In this document: one piece after another, positions 42,001 to 47,085 of the stretch
Layout of the letters: each line of letters begins with the position of its first letter
Position numbering within the stretch: position 1 is the first letter of the stretch
Assembly: GCA_951640165.1 (NCBI GenBank)
Contig: OX621264.1
Coordinates: 563,001 to 627,000 of the forward strand
From: Pseudoips prasinana
Lineage: Eukaryota; Arthropoda; Insecta; Lepidoptera; Nolidae
Reading direction: 5' to 3'
Length of the DNA: 64,000 bases
Translations under genes and position numbers: made by a program
Notes under the pieces: generated by a model
Seen by the model: only the letters and a program-made list of their open reading frames with translations
Databases searched by the model: none
Told to the model about the DNA's origin: nothing

Positions 42001-44886
42001 TCAACGCCACCAAAACACAGGCGTATCTTTTTTCCGCCAAGAGGACCCCGTTCTGTCGGACACCTATATTCCGTGATGTGAGAGTACCAATATCCAATCA
42101 CCTAGACTTATTGGGTCTCAATATATCTTGCAACCATACATGTAACCACATGGAAAGGCCCGCCTGGCAAACGCCGAGCAGGGCGACCCTACATGAGATG
42201 GGAGGACGATATAAAACAGATCGCAGGAACTAGCTGGATACTGACTGCCAAGAGTAGAAAAAAATGGAAATCTTTGGAGGAGGCCTTCATATAGATACTT
42301 ACCTAACTGCTAGCAATATATTAACAACTTATTATAAATTTTTTATAAATTTTTCTTATTATTTTTTCTTGCTAGTAGTATATAAATGTCTAACTATAAA
42401 TCCTAATTGTGTAACTGAATGTTTATTTAAATATGTGCATGGAATAAAAGGCTTTTTTATTTATTTATATCTTGCAACCTGAACTTCGACCATTCTTATT
42501 TTTGAAGTGAAACTTCAAGTCAACAATGCGTAATATGCTTAACTTAGGAAGTAAACTGGTGAGTGCGTGATCAAAGCTTTAGAAAAAGCCCGATTGATCG
42601 AGACGAACGGAATTCAAGAGGGAAATAAGACGATAAGTTCCACCTTATTTCCCTCTCAACTACAGTTTGCCTCGATCAATCACGCTTAAGGGGATAAGTT
42701 CACATACAATGGTCCACATCGGGACTAAGTGCGGAAACCATACCCATATTAGTGGGGACTAGATGATGATGATGAAGGGGATAAGTTAATAAAACAATAT
42801 GGCCAAGTGCGAGTCAGACTCGCATACAAAGGGTTCTTTACTATCGTACAAAGTTGTCAAACATCAAAGAAAGAGCATGAAAACATCATGTTTCAATAGC
42901 AGTAAAGTGGAAATTGGTACAAGGGATACACTTTACATAAAACCAGACAAGTGCGAGTCAGACTCACAGGGGAAAGGTTCCGTACCATCGTACAACATTG
43001 TTAGTAATCAAGCAAATATTATAGAACAAATCATGTCAACTGCAGGGAGTTAGGAATCGGAGTCAAGGTATAGTGAACAGACCAATGAGCGGCATGATTA
43101 TGTGTAGTACTCACAAGGCTGTAGCGTGCTGCGACTCGTTGATGATCTGCTCCAGCAGCGACAGCATCGACAACGCGATGTTATTCGAGCCAGACAGCTT
43201 GCTGGAAACATATGAAACACTTTGTACATTATATGATTTTGGAGCATGATCCCTAAAAATGGTTAAGTATCAAAATAATAATAACATTATTTACACATGG
43301 CTGGTAGTATGGGACTCAGATAACTGATATACTACTTTTCTTTTGTAAATACATACTTATATAGAAAATACAACCAGACTCAGCCATCAGGACATACAGA
43401 CATGTTCATGTCCTAGGTGGGAATCGAACCTACGACTTGTGTAGCTTACTACAAAACTACACAAAAATCTCAACAATTGCTGGTCTTGCACCACCCCCAT
43501 CCAGTGGCTTCCAGCCCCTCTCACAAGATCATTGGTTCATCTTGTAAGAAGCCTGCCTTCACTGTGCCTTCCAGTTTGTGGTTGCTACTGAGAACCTTTC
43601 TGCCCTAATGGTCTTCGGTTCTACTGGCTATGTGCCCTGCGTACAGCTACTTTAGTAATAATCTTTATAATTATAATCTTTATTCACAGAATACAGGTAA
43701 TAACACTAAAATTGTTATAGTGTTTGTATTATGCCCTATAATATACCACCGCCTCATAAAAGAGTTACTAGTTTGGTATAGAATAATGTGTCTACTTCTA
43801 GTTAGAATGCACTTCTAAGAAATGCAACAGTGACATTTATTTTTTATCATTTACTAGCTGTGCCCCCGCGGTTTTACCGGCATTAAAAAAATAAATAAAT
43901 AAAAAAGGTTTTTATTCACATAGACTTTAAAAAAGCGCTTGTAAATAGTCAGAACATGTGTGTAGTAATATAGTTGTATACATTATTATTTCTAGTAACA
44001 TAGATATTTAGGTACACATTGTATGAAAACATTTATAAAATTTATTTTATTATAGCATTGATATTTAGCTAGCTTGTATCAAGTTATTGTCAAGAGATTA
44101 TGTTAAATTATCTAGTTTAAGTCTAATATTTTTACTACATATTGTCAATGATTCTGTCTATATTAAGGTATTATTATTATGACGGACCTTGTGTTAATAA
44201 ACCTAATAAATTATAGCCTATGTGTTGATCTAGGGTATCAGCTAACTCCATACTACATTTTATTCAAATCACTCCAGCCGTTTAGATGTGAAGAAGTAAC
44301 AAACATACACACTCACAAACTTACACCTTTATAATATTAGTGTGATATTAATTAAAGAACTAATCTACCCAATTGTTGTGCACTCCGGACCACAAGTTTT
44401 AGTTGTTTTAGAGTTCTTAGTATACTCTCACCTTATCATACATGCTGGTATAGAAAGAGATGCATACAGAATCACCAGCAATGTTGATTATTAATAAAAT
44501 AAAATAAAAATAATTTATTTCGTTTATTTTAAAATTTTAACATTTCCCTCATCTAAATAGCATTCATATAAAGGAGTCATTGTCCAATAAATCAGAGATG
44601 TAAGCACAAAAGTGAAACTTACACGACGCATTCCATCAGCTGATGCAATCACTAAACATTACTTTTAATAACCAAAATATAGGCTTCATCCAACCAAAAG
44701 AAAAGAAAACGTACTGATTCACAAACTTCCTTCATCATTAAGTGTTTTAAAACTAAGACAACACTCAGTTTAAGCGAATAACTAATAAAAATAGTCAACT
44801 TACCCGTTCTGTATGTCTGACACAAATTTACCAATTAGATCGACAAACTTGTCGTCTAGGTCTTTAGTTATAGTTTCAGCAGGCAT
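23414..44886 (-). CDS. eIF2Bbeta: Translation initiation factor eIF2B subunit beta, ten coding exons
   Basis: This is the regulatory-subcomplex subunit of eIF2B, the guanine-nucleotide exchange factor that recharges eIF2 with GTP in the cytosol and is inhibited by phosphorylated eIF2. Ten minus-strand segments bounded by AG/GT join in consistent phases into 348 codons plus stop; human EIF2B2 is about 351. The N-terminal helical half includes AANVARRILRAIRDEN. The C-terminal Rossmann-like half carries family blocks: DELILTYGASGLVERFLRAA, YRLILAESPD, SVYAVMSRVNKVVVG, PVLALAPLYKLCP, FTPPDHITLFITNLGG and SPSYMYRLLSELYD. Exons are GC-rich and introns AT-rich and full of transposons. No polyadenylation signal was assigned. 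The subunit choice (beta rather than alpha or delta) rests on the C-terminal blocks and length. Confidence 0.96.
23560..23985. other. Intron 9 sequence, no gene seen
   Basis: AT-rich, with fragments of dispersed repeats. The plus-strand ORF running out of exon 10 antisense is not supported. Confidence 0.35.
23986..24511 (-). pseudogene. LINE 3' end with poly(A), Jockey-like ORF2 C-terminus
   Basis: On the minus strand an ORF2 tail (YRSPLVSNSFMGQCIRFYNK, LPNDIREMSMNKFKRSVK) ends near 24185. An untranslated region and a long poly(A), seen as poly(T) at about 23986-24035, follow. It is 5'-truncated. Confidence 0.75.
24559..25302. mobile_element. Foldback-type element, interrupted by a MITE
   Basis: ATGTGCTTTGTAGTCTATAT (24559) is matched inverted at 25284-25302. 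A second inverted pair, AGAGACTGTCACCACGGTCG / CGACCGCGGTGACGGTCTCT, lies inside. The right arm is split by the MITE at 24939. A run of about 22 G is at 24897-24918. Confidence 0.75.
24937..25285. mobile_element. MITE family 'TACAACATG', copy 3, nested
   Basis: It has complete ends CAACATGTAACGTAATTAAC and GTTAATTACGTTACATGTTG with TA duplicated. It sits inside the right arm of the foldback element, so it is younger than that element. Confidence 0.85.
25376..25618. mobile_element. Foldback MITE, arms of about 85 bp
   Basis: GGGGCTCTACCGGCTAAGTC at the left and GACTTAGCCGGTAGAGCCCC (with one change) at the right continue inward as inverted repeats (TGGCGTTCAAATAAAC, TGACTTAATCAATCGTT). A fragment recurs at 58876-58930. 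Confidence 0.8.
25872..26052 (+). repeat. SINE family G
   Basis: CGAGTTCGAGTACCGCGCAG, AACTATTTGTGTGACCCATA and TTGTAAAGTACCTCGCGACA match the other family G copies. Confidence 0.65.
26179..26265 (-). CDS. eIF2Bbeta: eIF2B-beta exon 9
   Basis: It encodes RHELSCVHVTAPAYDF then TPPDHITLFITNL. The acceptor is GTGTGCAG and the donor GTAAGT. Confidence 0.95.
26320..26482. repeat. TATGTATGTATTTAGTATAC tandem repeat
   Basis: An imperfect array of about 40-bp units is built from TATGTATTTAGTATACAATG and TATATAGTATGTATG, in eIF2B-beta intron 8. Confidence 0.8.
26560..26697 (+). repeat. CR1-like LINE 3' tail
   Basis: GGTTGTCTGGAAGAGATCAC, GATAAGACCGCCAATTGTA and GTACAATAAAGAGTTA match the tails at 15180 and 37480. 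Confidence 0.75.
26838..26965 (+). repeat. SINE family C, 3'-truncated
   Basis: Head and body run to ATTATCTACATA, where a family A SINE follows directly. Confidence 0.75.
26966..27222 (+). repeat. SINE family A, full length
   Basis: The A-box region is GTAGCCTAGTTAGTAGTGCT and the B-box GGGTTCGAATCCCGG. The body follows, the tail is CATAGTACAAGCTTTGCTTA, and it ends at an ATT repeat. Confidence 0.85.
27294..27515 (+). repeat. SINE family C, full length
   Basis: GGCGTGGTTGACAAATG head, B-box GATTCGATTCCCACC, and the tail GTACAAGCGCTGCTTAGTTT. Confidence 0.8.
27624..28250. repeat. 35-bp minisatellite, about 18 units
   Basis: The unit is GTGCAGCAGGGGGTATTACA followed by ATGTGTAAGGGCTAC. Units differ by one or two bases and one has lost a G. 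It lies in eIF2B-beta intron 8 and reaches to about 12 bp from the end of exon 8. Confidence 0.97.
28263..28354 (-). CDS. eIF2Bbeta: eIF2B-beta exon 8
   Basis: It encodes VLALAPLYKLCPLHAP and an alanine/proline-rich segment to LPYD. The phase needed by exon 9 places the donor at GTCAGT, a weak site. An alternative GTACCA five bases on would break the frame. The minisatellite begins within about 15 bases of the donor. Confidence 0.88.
28480..28800. repeat. GC-rich repeat remnants
   Basis: 28720-28800 is the reverse of the segment at 52497-52570 (TATTCCCTCGGGTCAACTTC, CCCACGGGATGAGATGGGG). The part before it (CATAGAGTGCCATAGAGCGC) is not assigned. Confidence 0.45.
28830..29580 (+). pseudogene. 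Jockey/R1-type LINE reverse transcriptase, decayed
   Basis: Across several frames one reads NYRPISILPAFSKIFK, FCDLSKAFD (motif A), LLLKLRHYGVREVALDVLSS and NLGVPQGSILGPFLF (motif B). Stops and frameshifts are frequent. It lies in intron 7, antisense to the gene. Confidence 0.75.
29814..29996 (+). CDS. Unidentified ORF joined to a SINE-C tail
   Basis: ATG at 29814 in the context AACATGGCGG opens 60 codons: MADTDLVDVDSNPSESATNI, then MYRLDPRIMKSLAANKEL. The last about ten codons come from a family C SINE tail (GTTGTCTGGTTAGCATAGTT). The upstream sequence is rich in TGACATTTGACGTTGTC-like words. It may be the 5' end of an unknown element or a retrocopy. No family is recognised. Confidence 0.35.
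   Translation: MADTDLVDVDSNPSESATNIYVHMYRLDPRIMKSLAANKELGRIFLVCKKKLCVSVVWLA
30081..30179 (-). CDS. eIF2Bbeta: eIF2B-beta exon 7
   Basis: Thirty-three codons in phase 0 encode VVVGVEAALPGGAALAGAGL then AVTQAAHFYSVP, corresponding to the 'VIIGT...LANG' block. It is extremely GC-rich. Confidence 0.94.
30640..32860 (-). pseudogene. Jockey/CR1-type LINE: endonuclease and reverse transcriptase, nearly open
   Basis: The minus strand carries the C-terminal half of an APE-type endonuclease (RRGGVAIFCRD, YRIPNSNP, GDFNIDLL, LSDHN, about 32850-32400). An apparent internal deletion near 32290 removes the linker. Reverse transcriptase then runs from PTSESEVFNI to the stop at 30702: LYKKGEKTDINNYRPIALIP, FFDLSKAFDMVSH, VGVPQGSILGPLLFLIFIND and FADD. 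A single in-frame TGA at about 31943 interrupts RT. The C-terminal part ends FYTVDEFLKYRHK. It has the same orientation as eIF2B-beta, in intron 6. It is 5'-truncated and lacks ORF1. Confidence 0.9.
33035..33245 (+). repeat. Repeat family D, 3' part
   Basis: CTTGACAATAACTTGATACG to ACAAGCGCTTTTTTAAAGTC and AAACCTTTTTTATT match the other copies. Confidence 0.7.
33345..33440 (-). CDS. eIF2Bbeta: eIF2B-beta exon 6
   Basis: Thirty-two codons in phase 0 encode SHAMARRLGAAGVGVTVV and SVYAVMSRVNK. The AVMSRVNK block is highly diagnostic of eIF2B-beta. Confidence 0.96.
33466..33840. repeat. Two 'CCGCGG' dispersed repeats head to head
   Basis: A minus-strand unit (ACTAGCTGTGCCCCGCGGTT onward) meets a plus-strand unit (AATATTATAAAGAGGTAACG to AAGTCCGCGGGCACTGCTAT). 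Confidence 0.6.
33862..34038 (-). CDS. eIF2Bbeta: eIF2B-beta exon 5
   Basis: Fifty-nine codons in phase 0 (LRLELESSASAISSQA, HVHGDELILTYGASG, YRLILAESPDVAQ) are bounded by ATTCCAG and GTAAAT. It starts the nucleotide-binding-like domain. Confidence 0.95.
34095..34732 (+). pseudogene. RTE-type LINE ORF2 C-terminus
   Basis: The frame runs VVENYIYLGQTIQLG, then KSKVFDQCVLPVMTYGTET, then a TAG where tryptophan is expected. The open 124-codon part follows: LKVTQRAMERAMLGVFLRD, KLKWQWAGHVARRTDGRW, GRPPTRWNDDL, to QQWTSFG. These blocks are typical of insect RTE ORF2 C-termini. It lies in intron 4, antisense. Confidence 0.85.
34750..34862 (+). repeat. SINE family C, internally deleted
   Basis: GGCGTGGTTGGTAGATACTT leads straight into GGACAGATATTTGTGTGACT. 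The B-box is lost. Confidence 0.6.
35060..37620 (+). pseudogene. CR1-like LINE (family B), long 3' copy with RT and tail
   Basis: It starts in the endonuclease end (YHDLIF at about 35135), then KAKSKILLQRNISGMNLESF and the linker to 35640. The frame shifts, and reverse transcriptase reads NYRPISILPFL (across a shift), QSGFRPGHSTATALVHITDD, LLLLDFINVFNTVDFDILL (motif A, where FSKAFD is usual), GVPQGGVLSPLLFALFIN and LYADDLQIY. The C-terminus follows in another frame (36783-37250), then the tail with GGTTGTCTGGAAGAAATCGC and AATAAAGAGTATTCTAT. It is dead: at least three frame changes. It lies in intron 4, antisense. Confidence 0.88.
37625..38738. mobile_element. Harbinger-like MITE with TTA target duplication
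   Basis: GGGTCTGTTTCACAAT at the left and ATTGTGAAACAGACCC at the right are perfect inverted ends flanked by TTA (37622-37624 and 38739-38741). A 3-bp TTA duplication with GGG...CCC ends fits the PIF/Harbinger superfamily. No transposase is seen. A 'CCGCGG' repeat (about 37700-37955) is nested in it. It inserted right after the LINE tail. Confidence 0.8.
38862..38940 (+). repeat. SINE family C tail fragment
   Basis: GTTTTCATAGTGCAAGCTCT and GCTTAGTTTGGGATCAGA match the 3' ends of other copies. Confidence 0.6.
39026..39148 (-). repeat. CR1-like LINE 3' tail
   Basis: Antisense of GTACAATAAAGAGTAAT, GATAAGGCCGCCAATTGTAC and CTGGAAGAGATCAC. Confidence 0.7.
39287..39406 (-). CDS. eIF2Bbeta: eIF2B-beta exon 4
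   Basis: Forty codons in phase 0 (SCEASGESLQRLVLATS onward to REHIAE) lie between ACTACAG and GTGAGC. This is the variable linker region of the family. Confidence 0.9.
39420..39955. other. Intron 3 repeat fragments
   Basis: A GCCACCTGATGGTAAGTGAT repeat lies at 39490. A LINE-tail-like segment lies at about 39790-39910 (CCCAAAGGTCGACTGGTAGA, GGCATTAAGTCCGCCTCTGT). No gene is seen. Confidence 0.45.
39956..40198 (-). repeat. SINE family A, full length
   Basis: On the minus strand it runs from AACGGTCACCGTAGCTTAGT through the B-box to the tail GGACAATGTCACATAC. Confidence 0.8.
40205..40500 (-). pseudogene. Unidentified coding-like remnant
   Basis: A 75-codon minus-strand frame reads KFRGPPVMHQPSLPSPIWYD, NNAALAIRSNIEHTEVLD and NPILISYGQSTDKDTAVLW. 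It looks like real protein but I do not recognise it. A retroelement or virus-like element is possible. It lies in intron 3 in the sense direction. Confidence 0.3.
40715..41098 (-). pseudogene. RTE-type LINE ORF2 C-terminus, open
   Basis: About 125 codons are open: MGLIRRLKVTQRTMERAMLG, KLKWQWAGHIATRTDGRW, EWRPRTGRRSVGRPPTRW, to the terminal QLWTSFG. It is 5'-truncated. Confidence 0.85.
41099..41160 (+). repeat. SINE family G fragment
   Basis: GTTCGCAGGCAACTATTTAT GTGACCCATAAATAGTTCTT and TGAGTCTGGATAATG. Confidence 0.5.
41316..41448 (-). CDS. eIF2Bbeta: eIF2B-beta exon 3
   Basis: The acceptor is TTGTGCAG and the donor GTAATG. It encodes ELCGAVKSAGRRITAAL and NVARRILRAIRDENRAHANQ, matching the helical N-terminal domain. 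It ends in phase 0. Confidence 0.94.
41690..41925 (-). mobile_element. GAAGTTATACTTCT element, copy 2
   Basis: AGAAGTTATACTTCTTAATA to AAAAGAAGTATAACTTCAAT, with fewer internal modules than the other copies. Confidence 0.65.
41990..42300 (+). pseudogene. Two adjoining LINE fragments
   Basis: 41990-42125 reads VDFNATKTQAYLFSAKRTPF and HLDLLGLNIS, an RT thumb region. 42150-42295 reads RRAGRPYMRWEDDIKQIAGT and WKSLEEAF, an RTE-type C-terminus. They come from different elements or distant parts of one. Confidence 0.6.
42575..42692. repeat. Imperfect foldback, arms of about 45 bp
   Basis: GATTGATCGAGACGAACGGA and GAGAGGGAAATAAG-like segments are repeated in inverse (CTTATTTCCCTCTCAACTAC, CTCGATCAATC). 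Confidence 0.65.
42798..43052 (+). repeat. 'GGCCAAGTGCGAGTC' element, 5' part, partly duplicated
   Basis: GGCCAAGTGCGAGTCAGACT and AAGTGCGAGTCAGACTCACA occur 150 bp apart, so the first part is present twice. Confidence 0.55.
43115..43201 (-). CDS. eIF2Bbeta: eIF2B-beta exon 2
   Basis: The acceptor is TTTCCAG. It encodes KLSGSNNIALSMLSLLEQII. The donor is GTGAGT. Confidence 0.93.
43300..43440 (-). repeat. SINE family C
   Basis: It is antisense: CATACTTATATAGAAAATAC, CAGACATGTTCATGTCCTAG and the B-box complement GGGAATCGAACC. Confidence 0.65.
43470..43655 (-). pseudogene. RTE-type LINE C-terminus, degenerate
   Basis: It is a diverged antisense match to the 40715-41098 copy (CATCCAGTGGCTTCCAG, GAACCTTTCTGCC, GGCTATGTGCCCTGCGTACA). 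Confidence 0.55.
43856..44345 (-). repeat. 'CCGCGG' repeat split by repeat D
   Basis: CTAGCTGTGCCCCCGCGGTT at the left and CACCTTTATAATATTAGTGT at the right are two ends of one unit. A minus-strand repeat D copy (about 43893-44205) is nested between them. Confidence 0.7.
44804..44886 (-). CDS. eIF2Bbeta: eIF2B-beta exon 1 (start codon)
   Basis: It encodes MPAETITKDLDDKFVDLIGK and onward, and ends in phase 2 at donor GTAAGT. It is AT-richer than the later exons. Confidence 0.92.
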
Positions 44887-45897
44887 GTTGAGGATTTATA
44901 ATGAAGATTAAGGTATTAAAAGCATTAATTTAACACAAATATACGGGAAAAAAACATATGATCACCTTCATTGACACGATAACATAACCTAACCTTATGG
45001 CCAAAGAGTATGTATCAAATTATTATTATGCTTATGGCACTTCAGCCCCTCAGCCATGTTATATATGACAACAAGTCTTTTTACCATGGACAATATAAGA
45101 AAGACAAACCATTCACATCGGCCATAATAATTGCCTTCACAACTAACATAGAAGTAGTACTTTAAAATATATTTTTCATAAATGAAATAAATTTTATTGC
45201 AAAATATGGTAACTTTAAAAAAATATCTAAAATTGAAATACAAACTGAATGGCTCCTGCGGGAGTGGCACCTAGCCTAGTCCACTAAAGGCACCTTTCAA
45301 TTGTTTCGGCAGGTGCTCTTCGTGGATTCAATTTATTATTATAACTCTGAACTACTTAGTGTGTGTTTAAAATTCCGACATTGCCAATTTCCCGAAAATA
45401 TGTATGTATCTATGTTTTCCTTAATCTGTTTTTCTTAGCTTAGTTTAATTTGTAAATATAACTACTAAAAACTACTAACCATGACAAATATAAATGTATC
45501 TTAACTCAAAATGTGAACCGTACTACTAACTCTACTAACCGTGTGACTTTGAATGCTGTGGTTCTCTATAATTGTTACAACACTATTTCCTATTCTATAT
45601 ACATGTGTCATTTGTCTTTCTTAAGTGTCTGTAATGTTGATAATCCTTAAATAAATAAATAAATAAATTATTATTTACATTCTTGTCCACGAAGAGCACG
45701 AACGACTCAGTAACCTAGGTTATTAAATGAAAGATATCGATAAAAATCACTAGAACGTTTATTGTTAATAAACGTTCTAGTGATTTTATTACACACATAT
45801 TGATAATATTACACACGTTAAGACTAGTATTCTCTTATGTTTAAGCAAATGTTACACATTAAAATTAAACTACTATCTATCCGTTAGTATTCGTTAA
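44887..45897. other. Upstream of eIF2B-beta, no further gene seen
   Basis: The promoter and 5' UTR of the minus-strand gene must begin here. No TATA box is assigned. 45360-45665 looks like a LINE 3' tail ending in an AAAT repeat. Confidence 0.35.
45743..45787. repeat. Perfect hairpin, 21-bp arms, loop GTT
   Basis: AAAATCACTAGAACGTTTAT T and its exact reverse complement. Confidence 0.9.
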
Positions 45898-46487
45898 TAA
45901 AAACCGGCCAAGTGCGAGTCGGACTCGCACATGAAGGGTTCCGTAGCAGCAAGTATTATGATTAAATGAGAGGTAAATTGCGGTTTATGGTTTGTGACGT
46001 ATTAAAAAAAACTACTTGCTAGATCTCATTCAAACCAATTTTCGTTATTAGTTTACATGGTATCGTATATCATATATTTTTTTTAGATTTATTATCCTCT
46101 TATTTTAGAAGTTGCAGGGGGGACACTCATTTTTCCCCTTTGAAAGCGTCTCTCGCGCAAACTATTCAGTTTAGAAAAAAATGATATTAGGAACCTCAAT
46201 ATCATTTTTGAAGACCTATCCATAGATAACCCACATGTATAGGTACGATGAAAAAAAAATTGAGTTTCAGTTCTATGTATGGGGAACCCCTAAAATTATT
46301 ATTATATTTTTCTATTTTTGTGTAAAAATCTTAATGCGGTTCACAGAATACATCTACTTACCAAGTTTCAACAGTACAGCTCTTATAGTTTCGGAAAAAA
46401 ATGGCTGTGACATACGGACGGACAGACAGACAGACATGACGAATCTATAAGGGTTCCGTTTTTTGCCGTTTGGCTACGGAACCCTAA
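45898..46487 (+). mobile_element. 'GGCCAAGTGCGAGTCGG' element, full copy
   Basis: AACCGGCCAAGTGCGAGTCG to GGCTACGGAACCCTAAAAA. It contains GACGGACAGACAGACAGACA, and matches the 19088 copy without the nested insertion. Confidence 0.8.
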
Positions 46488-46784
46488 AAAGTAGTTGAAT
46501 TTCAACACGTTAAGATGATTTATCGCGTGGTCGCGCTTAATTATAATTTTTAGGCACCAAATTTGGTTTCATAGAAAGCAATTTTTTTTGTATTCGTTAT
46601 AAACTGCATTTGGCGCATGACAAAGAGTGGTCACAACTGATTTTGGGATAATATTTGTGATAGTTTCTCGCACATGCTTTGGCAAAGTATCAGCTTCGAA
46701 TCTGTTGAAGCGAAGAGGTTACTCTTTTAAATGTTATCTCAATGCATGCTAAGGTTGAATGACGAACAATCAGAAGAAAAATAT

Positions 46785-47049
46785 TGTTGACAGATTTAAC
46801 AATTGAATTTGTTCTTTGATTGACATCCTTGAGAAAAATTGGTTTTTCTATAATGTAATTCCGTGTAAATAATATATCTATTATTCCAGTGTGTATGTAT
46901 TATTTGTTATACCTGTACAAATAATACTATTAATATATTTATGCGTTTCTATGCTGAAACTGTGGTTTTAATTTAAACTCTGCAAGATACCTTAATGGAA
47001 GGTATTGTGTGTTGCTAGAGCCAGCAGCACATAGAGAGACTTTCAAACA
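46785..47049 (+). repeat. Candidate 5' LTR of the copia element
   Basis: It begins TGTTGACAG and ends CAAACA, directly before the primer-binding site. There is no second LTR to confirm the borders, and the left border is chosen by the TGTTG motif and a usual length of about 265 bp. Confidence 0.5.
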
Positions 47050-47065
47050 AGTTATGGGCCGAGCT
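47050..47065 (+). promoter_or_regulatory. Copia primer-binding site
   Basis: AGTTATGGGCCGAGCT resembles the internal fragment of initiator methionine tRNA used as primer by copia elements. This is inferred from family knowledge. Confidence 0.6.
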
Positions 47066-47085
47066 CTAGAAGAAAACGCTGAATT

